A stretch of 64,000 nt of DNA, taken from positions 1 through 64,000 of the forward strand of contig JAJZOR010000001.1 of NCBI GenBank assembly GCA_021811435.1, in the 5' to 3' direction. The DNA comes from Microcaldota archaeon (GTDB lineage: Archaea > Micrarchaeota > Micrarchaeia > Micrarchaeales > Micrarchaeaceae). The translations under genes and the position numbers were made by a program. Shown piece by piece: positions 43,638 to 52,024 of this stretch. How positions within the stretch are numbered: position 1 is the first letter of the stretch; the number at the start of each line of letters is the position of its first letter. A model generated the notes under the pieces. That model was not told the DNA's origin, searched no databases, and saw nothing but the letters and a program-made list of their open reading frames with translations.

Positions 43638-43984
43638 CACGCGTTAGGTTTGGAACAAAGGCGATAATTTTGGCATCGACTGAATACGAACGCACATTTA
43701 GGGAGGTTATGCCGATGATAAAGGCATCCGCAGCAGTGATGATGGTAAATGAATACAAGCTCAAGCAGCAACGCGTAGCAGAACTGCTAGGTATAACGCA
43801 GGCAGCTGTGAGCAAGTACATTAACGGCTATGTGGCAGTCTCCGGCAAGAAGTTGGATGCAGATTTAGTCAGGGGCTTCGTGAGCAACCTCGTAGGTGGC
43901 GACAAGATTGGTGCACAGAGGTACAAGTGCATGCTCTGCCAGGCGTATGATAAGAATTTCGATTGCGGGCTGATGGTTAAATAG
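43634..43984 (+). CDS. HTH regulator with Cys cluster inside the SUF operon
   Basis: A 116-aa predicted regulator, similar in layout to the COG2522 group. The HTH reads LKQQRVAELLGITQAAVSKYINGYVAV. The C-terminus has CMLCQAYDKNFDC (CX2CX8C), which could bind an Fe-S cluster or zinc. Its place between sufD and sufC, overlapping sufD, suggests it senses Fe-S status and controls the operon; bacterial SufR and IscR do this but are different families. Function is inferred from context. Confidence 0.75.
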   Translation: MTRVRFGTKAIILASTEYERTFREVMPMIKASAAVMMVNEYKLKQQRVAELLGITQAAVSKYINGYVAVSGKKLDADLVRGFVSNLVGGDKIGAQRYKCMLCQAYDKNFDCGLMVK

Positions 43985-43994
43985 CGGTGATTTA

Positions 43995-44738
43995 TTGACT
44001 TTGGAAATAATTGATCTGCATGTAGAGGCTGCAGACAAGGAGATAATAAAGGGCGTGAACCTGAAGATTAACGGCGGGGAGTTCCATGTTGTAATGGGGC
44101 CCAACGGCTCCGGAAAGACGACGCTCGCGAAGGTTATAATGGGCTACCCGAAGTATAGGATTACGAAGGGCGACATCCAGGTAGACGGCAAAAGTATACT
44201 CCAGATGAGCACGGACAAACGCGCGAAGCTCGGGCTTTTCATATTGTTCCAAAACCCTATCGAGATAGACGGAGTGAACTTCATAAACTTTCTGCGCAAC
44301 GCAAGGACGGCCCTGGCCGAGGAGCAGACCAGCGTCAAGCAACTCATGGACGACATAAAGAGCAACATGAAGGAGCTCAAGATGAGCGACGAGATAATAA
44401 ATAGGTCGCTGAACCAGGGCTTCTCCGGTGGCGAAAAGAAGAAGTCGGAGATATTGCAGCTCTCTGTGCTCAAGGATGTGGTTAAACTTGCGATACTTGA
44501 CGAGCCCGATTCGGGGCTGGACGTCGATGCGCTAAGGATCGTGGCGGAGAGCATAAATAGGATAGCAGCACAGAATAAGATGGGCATACTGCTGATTACA
44601 CACTATAAGAGGATATTGGACACAATGAATCCACAGTTCGTACATGTCATGATGAACGGGAAGATAGTGGCAGAAGGCGGCAATGAAATCATAGACAGGG
44701 TTGAGAAAGGGGGGTATGACTCATTTTCAAACGCATAG
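43995..44738 (+). CDS. sufC: SufC ATPase
   Basis: A 247-aa ABC ATPase of the SUF system. Walker A is GPNGSGKTTL, the Q-loop region is LFILFQNPIEIDGVNF, the signature is NQGFSGGEKKKSEILQL and Walker B is LAILDEPDSGLDVDAL. The start is TTG at 43995 with a GGTGA ribosome site about 6 nt upstream. It ends in a TAGTG overlap with sufS. Confidence 0.95.
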   Translation: MTLEIIDLHVEAADKEIIKGVNLKINGGEFHVVMGPNGSGKTTLAKVIMGYPKYRITKGDIQVDGKSILQMSTDKRAKLGLFILFQNPIEIDGVNFINFLRNARTALAEEQTSVKQLMDDIKSNMKELKMSDEIINRSLNQGFSGGEKKKSEILQLSVLKDVVKLAILDEPDSGLDVDALRIVAESINRIAAQNKMGILLITHYKRILDTMNPQFVHVMMNGKIVAEGGNEIIDRVEKGGYDSFSNA

Positions 44739-45994
44739 TGCATGGGGATGAATTGTTAGATTTCGATATCATAAAGGAGGATTTCCCGATACTCGGAATA
44801 AAATCCCATGGCAAGCCATTCGTATATCTCGACAGCGCAGCCACCTCGCAAAAGCCAAAGCAGGTTATCAATGCAATCTCTGATTATTACTCCACATACA
44901 ATGCGAATATAAATCGCGGTGTTTACGAAATATCCGAAAGGGCTACGGATGCGTACATCAACTCTAAGATGAAGGTGGCGGGTTTTATAAACGCGAAGGG
45001 AATTGAGGAGATAGTGTACGTGAGGAACGCGACTGAGGCCATAAACCTCGTCGCGCTTACTTGGGGGGATCAGAACATAAAAAGCGGCGACCATATACTG
45101 ATAAGCGAGATGGAGCACCATAGCAACATAGTGCCGTGGCAGCTTCTGGCAAAGAGGAAGGGCGCGGTTCTGGACTACGTCAAGCTAAGCAATGATAGGG
45201 CTACACTTGACATGGCGAGCCTGAAGGAAAACCTTGAAAACAGGCCAAAACTCGTCTCTATAACGCACGTATCCAACGTATTGGGCACCATAAACGACGT
45301 TAAGCGCATAACAAGGATGGCGCACAAGAATGGCGCTGCAGTATTGATTGACGGCGCGCAGTCTGCCCCCCATATGAAGGTCGACGTAAGTGACATTGAC
45401 TGCGAATTCTTTGCTTTTTCAGGGCATAAGATGCTTGGACCGACCGGCATAGGAGTATTGTATGGGAAAGAGGCCGCCTTAGATTCCATGCCGCCGCTGT
45501 TCGGGGGCGGAGACATGATAAAGGCCGTAGACAAGCAATCGGCCACATGGAACGACCTCCCTTGGAAATTCGAGGCTGGAACATCCAACATAGAGGGGGG
45601 CATAGGGCTGGGAGTCGCAGTGGACTACCTAAACTCAATCGGCATGGACAGGATAGAAGCGCACGAATCCGAGCTGACCGAATATGCGCTACGGGAATTA
45701 AGCGATTTCGATGGAATAAACGTATTCGGGCCAGGAGTAAAAGACTTACGGGTCAAAACAGGGGTCATCTCATTCGCGATAAAGGGCGTCCACCCACACG
45801 ACATCGCCACGATATTCGATAACGAAGGGGTCGCCATAAGGGCTGGGCACCATTGCGCCATGCCATTGGTGGTAAGCCTGGCGCCTGAAAAGGCCGTTTC
45901 AAGGATGAGCTTCTATATTTATAATGGTAAAACGGATATAGACAGGGCGATTGGCGCAATAAAGACTGTAAGGAGGATTTTCAAGCTTGATTGA
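44738..45994 (+). CDS. sufS: Cysteine desulfurase SufS
   Basis: A 418-aa PLP enzyme that mobilises sulfur from cysteine. N-terminus YLDSAATSQKPKQVINAI, the PLP lysine in FFAFSGHKMLGPTGIGVLYG and the active-site Cys in AIRAGHHCAMPLV. GTG start at 44738 overlapping the sufC stop. Group II desulfurases hand sulfur to SufE or SufU; a SufU-like gene follows. Confidence 0.95.
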   Translation: MHGDELLDFDIIKEDFPILGIKSHGKPFVYLDSAATSQKPKQVINAISDYYSTYNANINRGVYEISERATDAYINSKMKVAGFINAKGIEEIVYVRNATEAINLVALTWGDQNIKSGDHILISEMEHHSNIVPWQLLAKRKGAVLDYVKLSNDRATLDMASLKENLENRPKLVSITHVSNVLGTINDVKRITRMAHKNGAAVLIDGAQSAPHMKVDVSDIDCEFFAFSGHKMLGPTGIGVLYGKEAALDSMPPLFGGGDMIKAVDKQSATWNDLPWKFEAGTSNIEGGIGLGVAVDYLNSIGMDRIEAHESELTEYALRELSDFDGINVFGPGVKDLRVKTGVISFAIKGVHPHDIATIFDNEGVAIRAGHHCAMPLVVSLAPEKAVSRMSFYIYNGKTDIDRAIGAIKTVRRIFKLD

Positions 45995-46008
45995 TACGGT
46001 TAGATCTT

Positions 46009-46413
46009 ATGGATTCAGACATATATGCTGATGAACTGATAGAGCAGTACGAGCATCCCCACAACAAGGGCACTATAGATAAGCCTGACGGAGAGATGCA
46101 CAGGGACAACCCGCTCTGTGGGGATGACATAACAGTATACTTCTTGTCTGACGGCGATGTCATAAGGGACGTGAAGTTCTCCGGGTCTGGATGCGTTATA
46201 AGCATGAGCACGGCAAGCAAGTTGACTGATTTTGTGAAAGGCAAGGCGCTGGGCGAGATAGAGGGCATGGGCGTAAAGGACGTTATAGGCCTTATAGGGC
46301 TGGACCCGGGTCCGGCGAGGCTAAAATGCGCAACGCTATCATTGAGGGCGCTGAAGGAGGCGGTTTTTGTATACGAGCACAAAGTGGTTGACGCGGAAAC
46401 AAAGAAACTTTAG
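46009..46413 (+). CDS. sufU: SufU/IscU-type sulfur-transfer or scaffold protein
   Basis: About 134 aa with three conserved cysteines: NPLCGDDITVYF, GSGCVISMSTASKL and RLKCATLSLRAL, the SufU/IscU pattern. N-terminus YADELIEQYEHPHNKGTID is typical. An in-frame TTG at 45991 overlaps the sufS stop and is an alternative start; ATG 46009 is preferred. It either accepts sulfur from SufS or acts as a scaffold. Confidence 0.9.
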   Translation: MDSDIYADELIEQYEHPHNKGTIDKPDGEMHRDNPLCGDDITVYFLSDGDVIRDVKFSGSGCVISMSTASKLTDFVKGKALGEIEGMGVKDVIGLIGLDPGPARLKCATLSLRALKEAVFVYEHKVVDAETKKL

Positions 46414-46414
46414 T

Positions 46415-46885
46415 TCACTTCGACCCTTTCATCATGCGGGATACGTCCTTTATATGGGGGGGCTCCTTGCCTGGCTGCAATTCTGCCACTAATTGGATCG
46501 CCTTGAGATCTTTTATGTATGACACCCTGCCTATTTTGCCGTATGCCTCGCTTGCGTATCTCAGATATTTTTCGGCATCGCTTTGTACGATACCCTTGTT
46601 CAAGACTACGCGTATCGCATTGAAGTCGTAATCGGCGTAATAGTCGTACGATGCTGGTTTTATGTCGCCTATACGCAAGTCGCCAAGTGCTGGGCTGCCC
46701 GAGACTATGAGTATGGTGCCCAAAAACTCGGCAAAGCTTGAAACCCCGTGCGCGCAGTTTTGCAGCAGCTTTATGACCCTCTCCGGTTCGGCGTCGTGGT
46801 CCAGATGGAACGCCTTGTCGCTAACCCCGAAACCGTTCGGATTGCCGAAATAGATGTTTCCCGTCGCAGCCATAAAAACCGCCAT
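46415..46885 (-). CDS. Unrecognised 156-aa protein paired with Ntn paralog 2
   Basis: A soluble protein with no recognised family (MAVFMAATGNIYFGNPNGFG at the start). It begins 8 bp after the stop of the Ntn-hydrolase paralog 2 and is surely cotranscribed with it. It has a compact alpha/beta pattern with two internal helical stretches (EPERVIKLLQNCAHGVSSFA; AEKYLRYASEAYGKIG). Possible substrate, adaptor or inhibitor of its neighbour; this is inference. Confidence 0.65.
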   Translation of the reverse strand: MAVFMAATGNIYFGNPNGFGVSDKAFHLDHDAEPERVIKLLQNCAHGVSSFAEFLGTILIVSGSPALGDLRIGDIKPASYDYYADYDFNAIRVVLNKGIVQSDAEKYLRYASEAYGKIGRVSYIKDLKAIQLVAELQPGKEPPHIKDVSRMMKGSK

Positions 46886-46893
46886 TTATGCTA

Positions 46894-47874
46894 TTATATC
46901 GGACCGCTATCGCTGCCCTTCGCTTTTTGCTTTTTATTTGGATTCCCCTCTTTTTCAGTGGTTTTTATATAAAGTTCGCGTATGACGCTGAGCGCCTTAT
47001 CCTCGTCCTTGGCAACCATGTTGAGCAGCATTTCGAATTCGGACCTCTTGCTCTGTGCTATCGCGTCCAGTACGCTGAACTCCTTTGCGTGGTTTTCAGC
47101 GAACTCTGCAAGCGCACCCAATTTTTCAGGGTATAGATTGGCGAGCTTTGCTACTGACTTTATGAGGTTTTCCCTTTTGTCATCCACCTTCAGACTGTCA
47201 TCTATGTAATCCCATTTGCTGCGCTCCTGCGTTACGTCCCTGCCATCGACTTCATGGTCCATCCAGAAAGCGTTTGTTGAGTTGCTGCCTATGGCGCACA
47301 TTTCCAATGGATCTCCTACATACAGGCCGAATGCCGGGTTTGCTTCCTGCAATTTTACTAATATGTAGCCGATCACCTCTGCCTCCAACTCTGATGCCTG
47401 GTTCGGATTGTACCTGTAGTTATAGACCAGGCTGTCCAGCATGCGCTGCGAGCCGTCTATGCCGTTTGCCCAGCACTCGCCCTTCTGAACTCTCCCTGCC
47501 GCTATGACATTCAATGCAGGCTGCACGTCGACCAGGAATGGTTCTACATTGCCGGAATCGCGGCGCGAGGCGCCGAATATTATAGCGCCGAAACCTCTTT
47601 CGATCAAGAATTCCTTGAGATTTGGTTCCGCCTTCATCAGCGCTTCTATGTCGGCTGTCACTTTTCCAAAGTCTGAGTTTGATATCTCGGCCGAATCCTT
47701 TGTTAGTATCTTGTTGAGGCACTCTACGAGATCGACTGACCCTTCGGCTGCGCCTATCACATTTTCGGAGCTGACTATTATCTTTTGCCTATACGGGACA
47801 CGGCCGTTGGTAACCCTGCTGTCTGACACGAGCAGTAGCCCGTCCTTGTATGGTATCCTAGCTATTACCGTCAT
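46894..47874 (-). CDS. Proteasome-beta/HslV-like Ntn hydrolase paralog 2
   Basis: A 326-aa paralog of the 39-kb protein. It starts Met-Thr-Val-Ile-Ala-Arg-Ile-Pro-Tyr-Lys-Asp-Gly, so Thr becomes residue 1 after Met removal; the Asp of VSDSRVT is again at position 17 and Lys30 (PYRQKIIVSS) is near the expected Lys33. The following NVIGAAEGSVDLVECL fits the fold. The start is fixed by an AGGAG ribosome site (taggagaactgc) and TATA-like aatataata upstream. The C-terminal half is helical with a Lys/Gly/Asn-rich tail. Substrate unknown. Confidence 0.6.
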   Translation of the reverse strand: MTVIARIPYKDGLLLVSDSRVTNGRVPYRQKIIVSSENVIGAAEGSVDLVECLNKILTKDSAEISNSDFGKVTADIEALMKAEPNLKEFLIERGFGAIIFGASRRDSGNVEPFLVDVQPALNVIAAGRVQKGECWANGIDGSQRMLDSLVYNYRYNPNQASELEAEVIGYILVKLQEANPAFGLYVGDPLEMCAIGSNSTNAFWMDHEVDGRDVTQERSKWDYIDDSLKVDDKRENLIKSVAKLANLYPEKLGALAEFAENHAKEFSVLDAIAQSKRSEFEMLLNMVAKDEDKALSVIRELYIKTTEKEGNPNKKQKAKGSDSGPI

Positions 47875-47991
47875 GCAGTTCTCCTATATTATATTGCACG
47901 CACTGCGTATAAACCTTTTGCACTGCGCATCCGCTGCGCCTGGTGGGGCCCGCGAGGCAGCCCAAAATTGGGCAGGTTTCCGATACCACAG

Positions 47992-49068
47992 TTATACCTT
48001 GTCTGGGATGTAGCTGCCGCCCGACGCGTTTATGAATATTGTATGCGTAGCTGCTAGGAACGAGGATTTGGGGTTTGTAGCCGTTGAGTTCAACAATATC
48101 ATTATTGTGTACTCGCCTGGTCCATATTTCCTTATTAGATTGCTCATGTTGAAGGACACTGCAAAATTATCCCCTTGCACCACGTATTCAGTGGCATTTA
48201 GGGTTGTTATGTTGCCGTACGTATAACTGTATCTGTAGCCTCCCGATTCCCTGGTGTAACCTATACCGGCAATGGTTGTGCCGTAGCCATATGAGGCGTT
48301 GTACGGAGGGTGCTTCAGCTGGAATGGGGTAATTGATGAAATAGGAGGGTCAAATGTCACTAGAACCTCGTTTAACGCGTAGTTGCTGCCATAACTCCCG
48401 TTAAGCCTCACTATGCCATTGTTGATTGACGGGGTGCCGTAGAACCAGTTTATGTAGTCGTTGATGAAATCCTCGGTAAAGTATACCGTGGTAGCGTTAT
48501 AGGCAACCCCTATGCTGACATAATTGTGCTGCGGCGTTAGTATATTATCCCTATGGCCGTTGTTGCAGCACTTGGAGTCGTTGTACATCATGTCGTATTC
48601 CATCTGCGATATCGCATTAGTTAAGTTTACCCCGCTGCTGTTGTATATGAAGGCTATATTCTCATCTACGCTCTGGTTGCCGCCAAGCAAAGAGTATCGC
48701 ATGTAGGGCTTCATCCCGTATATGTCCCAGTGGCTGAAATAATCGTTTTGGAGCATGTTTTCGGAATGCTGCTGGGCGGAGGCGATGCTTGAGTAGGACA
48801 CCGCTGATAGGTTATATGCCAGCCTGTCCTTGTTTATGACAGATAGCGCATACGCAATCAGGGCATTTTGCGGGACGTAGTTCTCCTTTATTGTAGTGGT
48901 TGGATAGTAAAGGTTGCCTACCGTTGTGAGGTTTGGATTTAAGGTGCTGAAGTTGAAACCATCATTGATGAACCTGACCAAGTGGGTAGGCACGCTAGGG
49001 AACAAGACGAATATCAGGGTTATTAGAAGAAGCGCCATCAAAATCGATATGAACGAATTTCCAGGCAT
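47992..49068 (-). CDS. Secreted CAP-domain protein
   Basis: A 358-aa protein with an N-terminal membrane anchor or signal (FISILMALLLITLIFVLF). The CAP (SCP/PR1-like) domain covers about residues 70-215: INKDRLAYNLSAVSYSSIAS, HSENMLQNDYFSHWDIYG, DENIAFIY, GHRDNILTPQHNYVSIGVAY. The C-terminal half is beta-rich and Asn/Thr/Tyr-rich. The start has a GGAAGGTG ribosome site. CAP proteins are extracellular with varied roles. Confidence 0.85.
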   Translation of the reverse strand: MPGNSFISILMALLLITLIFVLFPSVPTHLVRFINDGFNFSTLNPNLTTVGNLYYPTTTIKENYVPQNALIAYALSVINKDRLAYNLSAVSYSSIASAQQHSENMLQNDYFSHWDIYGMKPYMRYSLLGGNQSVDENIAFIYNSSGVNLTNAISQMEYDMMYNDSKCCNNGHRDNILTPQHNYVSIGVAYNATTVYFTEDFINDYINWFYGTPSINNGIVRLNGSYGSNYALNEVLVTFDPPISSITPFQLKHPPYNASYGYGTTIAGIGYTRESGGYRYSYTYGNITTLNATEYVVQGDNFAVSFNMSNLIRKYGPGEYTIMILLNSTATNPKSSFLAATHTIFINASGGSYIPDKV

Positions 49069-49139
49069 TGTTGCACCTTCCGATTGCGATTTATGAAGTG
49101 CGGGCGGTTAAATTGCATTTCGGCATAGCAATATAATTT

Positions 49140-49153
49140 ATTTACTAGTAAAT
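49140..49153. repeat. 14-bp perfect palindrome in an intergenic region
   Basis: atttactagtaaat lies 72 bp upstream of the CAP gene start and 170 bp upstream of the next gene, in an AT-rich 254-bp gap otherwise without genes. It could be a regulator site for either gene. Confidence 0.3.
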
Positions 49154-49322
49154 CAGAGACTCTCTTTTTCATCACGCATCAGAAATACCTCGTCTCATCA
49201 CTAATACGTAAGTTTGTAGTATAGAACTAATAAGGCTGCAGATTGAAATGCGCCTGCCAGGTCGAATTCCTTAGTCATGAAGGTTTTAAGATATATGCTT
49301 CCATAATAGAACCGGTAATAAG

Positions 49323-49634
49323 ATGCCAGATCCGAAGATGAGTGTATTAAAAAGCATAGGAGTGATGTCGTATGCGAAGATTATGGCCTTTATCTATGCC
49401 ATAATAGGCTTTATTTATGGGCTTTTCGTGGCGCTCATCCTTTTGGTGGTAGGCTCGGTAGCCAGCCTTGGGGGCGCTGCGGGCGGCGGAATCGGCATAA
49501 TAGGCGCGATAGCCTTTATAATATTAGGACCTATACTCGGAGCCATAGCGGGCTTTATATTGGGCGCGATATCCGCAGTAATCTATAACTTTGCTGCCTC
49601 TAAATTGGGGGGGATTGAAATAGAGCTTAAATAA
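49323..49634 (+). CDS. Small two-helix membrane protein
   Basis: A 103-aa protein with two long hydrophobic segments separated by a Gly-rich turn (IIGFIYGLFVALILLVVGSV; GIGIIGAIAFIILGPILGAI), then a short tail. It resembles DUF3566-type archaeal membrane proteins. The start is ATG at 49323. Confidence 0.65.
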   Translation: MPDPKMSVLKSIGVMSYAKIMAFIYAIIGFIYGLFVALILLVVGSVASLGGAAGGGIGIIGAIAFIILGPILGAIAGFILGAISAVIYNFAASKLGGIEIELK

Positions 49635-49783
49635 AGCGGATTTGCCCTTGATTTCAGTATAGTCCTTACATCCATCACTTCCGGAATTCCGGAGGATTTG
49701 AGTATTTTGATAGGTTCAGGAGCGTGCGCGTCGAATGCCCTATCGTAAATATGCCTGTATCGACCTTTGTTCTTCGCATGCAC
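49583..49783 (-). CDS. Doubtful 66-aa ORF
   Basis: It fills the gap between two genes and overlaps the end of the two-helix membrane gene. The product (KNKGRYRHIYDRAFDAHAPE, then IKILKSSGIPEVMDV) has a credible composition, but no family or promoter is recognised. It may be noncoding. Confidence 0.2.
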   Translation of the reverse strand: MHAKNKGRYRHIYDRAFDAHAPEPIKILKSSGIPEVMDVRTILKSRANPLYLSSISIPPNLEAAKL

Positions 49784-49801
49784 AGCGACCTTAATAATTT
49801 C

Positions 49802-50242
49802 CTAGATTTTGTACCGCTTGCTTACCTCAACAATAGAAGCCAATGCTTCGTTCTTAGCTTTCTCATCAAGCGTATCGTCCAACCATGAATAAAAGCTGTC
49901 GTCCTCCATCTTTTCATGTGCGGACATTACTGCAAAAAGGTCGTCATTGAATATTTTTGCATTGCTGCCAGCCTTTAATGCTTGCTGTATCTTCGATAGT
50001 AGCTCTTTTATGCGATCATGTTGCAGCCTTAGCTCTCCGGTTAGCATGTTGTCCTTCCCGGCTACATCATCTGCTATTTTGAAAAGCACTTCCTCCTCAC
50101 AAGCTATATGCCTTTCAAGGCGGTTTCTGAATTGCGCGAAAATGCCGTATGCCGCAGAGCCGTCCGCGTGGCGCTCTAAATACACATCAAATAGCTTGCC
50201 GATTTCGATATGGTCCGTGTCCATAAATTCCGTGATTTTCAT
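49802..50242 (-). CDS. Hemerythrin-like HHE-domain protein
   Basis: A 146-aa four-helix protein with diiron-type ligands in MDTDHIEIGKLF, NRLERHIACEEEVLF, LRLQHDRIKELL and MSAHEKMEDDSFYSWLD. Such proteins bind O2 or NO or repair iron centres. The ATG at 50242 has a GAGGTG ribosome site; a longer frame extends into the upstream gene. It is 10 bp downstream of the four-helix membrane gene and probably works with it. Confidence 0.8.
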   Translation of the reverse strand: MKITEFMDTDHIEIGKLFDVYLERHADGSAAYGIFAQFRNRLERHIACEEEVLFKIADDVAGKDNMLTGELRLQHDRIKELLSKIQQALKAGSNAKIFNDDLFAVMSAHEKMEDDSFYSWLDDTLDEKAKNEALASIVEVSKRYKI

Positions 50243-50252
50243 CCTGCGCACC

Positions 50253-50663
50253 TCAAGGATGGTTTGTTTTCTTTGGCAGGGCAATGCTCCAGATATTCGC
50301 TGCATGGATAAGTACACTCAGAATCAGCGCGGCTGCGCCTATCACTGCTAGGCCCCTGTATCCGGCCAACAGCATTGACGAAACGAGCACTATCAATCCT
50401 ATATTAAGAAGTGCGTATTCCACTACTGCACTTTTATAACTAGCGAATTTCGTATGCGATACGCCTGGTACAAAAATGTAAGACACGCCAAATATGAGCT
50501 GCGCCACGAAGCCGTAAAGTGCCAATATAAAGATTGGGTCATTTTCTACCGCTATTATGCCATTTAAGTTAAGGGCCAACAGTACCGTAGCCGTAACGAA
50601 ATAAACGAATCCTGTGGCTACGAAGATTCTTACTATTAGGTTAGTCGCTGCAAGATTGTCCAT
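50253..50663 (-). CDS. Four-helix membrane protein next to hemerythrin
   Basis: About 136 aa with four predicted membrane helices (FVATGFVYFVTATVLLALNL; FILALYGFVAQLIFGVSYIF; VVEYALLNIGLIVLVSSMLL; AVIGAAALILSVLIHAANIW). It contains His in the last helix and after GVS, faintly resembling heme-binding NnrS or oxidase-like membrane proteins, but no family is assigned. It is coupled to the hemerythrin-like gene. Confidence 0.6.
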   Translation of the reverse strand: MDNLAATNLIVRIFVATGFVYFVTATVLLALNLNGIIAVENDPIFILALYGFVAQLIFGVSYIFVPGVSHTKFASYKSAVVEYALLNIGLIVLVSSMLLAGYRGLAVIGAAALILSVLIHAANIWSIALPKKTNHP

Positions 50664-51052
50664 TAACAACACCAGATTATATTATTGCCGCATTCTTTAT
50701 AAGAACTTCTTGGAGAGACTCTTTATGAATTCAGGTGATATTGGTATGGTTACGAACGTTGGTCAAAAAAGAACAAGTATGGGTTTCGGTGGCCCGCTAC
50801 CGAAGGGATATTTAGCGCCATGAAACGGGTGTTTGGCGAACAACTTGCAGCGACAAGCGAACCTGGCATGTTGCAGGAGGCGTCATGCAAACTGTAGGCG
50901 TACCAAAGCCCCAAACACCGCGGCGAATCCAAATAGTGATCATTGTGTCATAACAGGGGGATTAAAGGGTTATGCAACACAGCATGTACAGGTATTAAAT
51001 TTTTCCGAGGTGCTTCTTCCAACCATTTACCTAATCCTACCTGAACTATGTA
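50664..51052. other. Gene-poor region with chained micro-ORFs
   Basis: No conventional gene. The only signals are the leaderless-type promoter at about 50699, three chained micro-ORFs (32, 25 and 22 codons) and a strong AGGAGG at 50875-50880. The rest up to tRNA-Gln shows nothing recognisable. Confidence 0.4.
50725..50823 (+). CDS. Possible 32-aa leaderless microprotein
   Basis: A TATA box (tctttataaga, centre about 50699) lies exactly 26 nt before the ATG, the classic leaderless arrangement. The product is Gly/Met-rich (MNSGDIGMVTNVGQKRTSMG). Two further short ORFs follow: 50820-50897, overlapping as ATGA, and 50885-50953, preceded by AGGAGG. No homology is recognised. Confidence 0.35.
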   Translation: MNSGDIGMVTNVGQKRTSMGFGGPLPKGYLAP

Positions 51053-51125
51053 TAGCCCCGACCGGATTCGAACCGATGTTCGCGGGTCCAAAGCCCGCTG
51101 TCCTTGGCCACTAGACGACGGGGCT
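51053..51125 (-). tRNA. tRNA-Gln (anticodon TTG)
   Basis: Acceptor AGCCCCG/CGGGGCT with discriminator A, anticodon arm GCGGG-CTTTGGA-CCCGC (anticodon TTG), T-arm ATCGG-TTCGAAT-CCGGT. 73 nt, no intron, no encoded CCA. Confidence 0.93.
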
Positions 51126-51189
51126 ACTCCAGTTTTTCGCTTTATTGCATGTACAATTAATTTACTGGTAAAGTATTATAATAGAATTT

Positions 51190-51903
51190 TTATCTTATGA
51201 TTTCGTAGTTTTCCTCTGGTTTCTTGGTGATATCGTATCTTACGGTGTTTACAATGCGGAACAATATGTAGCTTATAACACCCCATTTTACTACCCTTCT
51301 TATGCTGGTCTTTACTACCGCATCGTTTATGTAAATGAACTTGCCGTAGTTTTTTAGCCTATCGGACAAATCATAACCTTCATACGTGGCATACTCATTT
51401 TTGAATCCGTGGACTTTGTAAAATACAGTCTTTCTTACAGCAAAGTTACAAGCGCTGATTTTCGGCCTTCTGAAAAAGAATGATAGTTTCTTGAGGTATA
51501 CCGAATCAAGCGCATAGAAGAGCCTTATGATGCGTGTTGTTTTTTCAAGGGGAGCTAGCGGACCCGTTGCAGCTACAACATTAGGGTCCTTAAATGCATT
51601 GTTATACAATGCGAGCAAATCTTTTGAAGGTTCTGTGTCTGCATCTAGAAAGAGCAATACCTCCCCTTTTGATATTTTAGCACCTGAATTTCTAGCTATC
51701 GACATTCCTTTCTTTTTCTGTATAATAACCGTTGCGCCCCTTTTCGCTATGTCTCTTGTCTTGTCTTTGCTGTTGCCATCTACGACTATGGTCTCGAAAC
51801 CTTTAAACGACTGATTTTTAAGACCATTTATAGTATATGGGATATATTTCTCCTCGTTTAGGGCTGGTATTATTACACTTAATCTGATATTTTTGTATGG
51901 CAT
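51190..51903 (-). CDS. Family 2 glycosyltransferase
   Basis: A 237-aa GT-A enzyme: LSVIIPALNEEKYIPYTING start, TIVVDGNSKDKTRDIAKRG, and the DxD motif in VLLFLDADTEPSKDL. KKGMSIARNSGAKISKGE matches typical donor-binding segments. No membrane helices are evident, but the C-terminal YILFRIVNTVRYD may be membrane-associated. It probably modifies surface glycans or glycolipids, with the GT-C-like gene nearby. It is AT-richer than the flanking core genes. Confidence 0.88.
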   Translation of the reverse strand: MPYKNIRLSVIIPALNEEKYIPYTINGLKNQSFKGFETIVVDGNSKDKTRDIAKRGATVIIQKKKGMSIARNSGAKISKGEVLLFLDADTEPSKDLLALYNNAFKDPNVVAATGPLAPLEKTTRIIRLFYALDSVYLKKLSFFFRRPKISACNFAVRKTVFYKVHGFKNEYATYEGYDLSDRLKNYGKFIYINDAVVKTSIRRVVKWGVISYILFRIVNTVRYDITKKPEENYEIIR

Positions 51904-52024
51904 TCTTAAAACCTAGATATTCCATGATTATGTACTTGCTCCACATATGTAATAGTGCAGTATTGCAAAATCGAATGCATTAAAAGTTTATAACATTATG
52001 GTTTAAAGATAAATGGAGTATTTG

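Noticed and set aside
50833-51114. 93-codon + strand ORF
   Set aside because: It runs through the tRNA-Gln gene in antisense and lacks a start signal.
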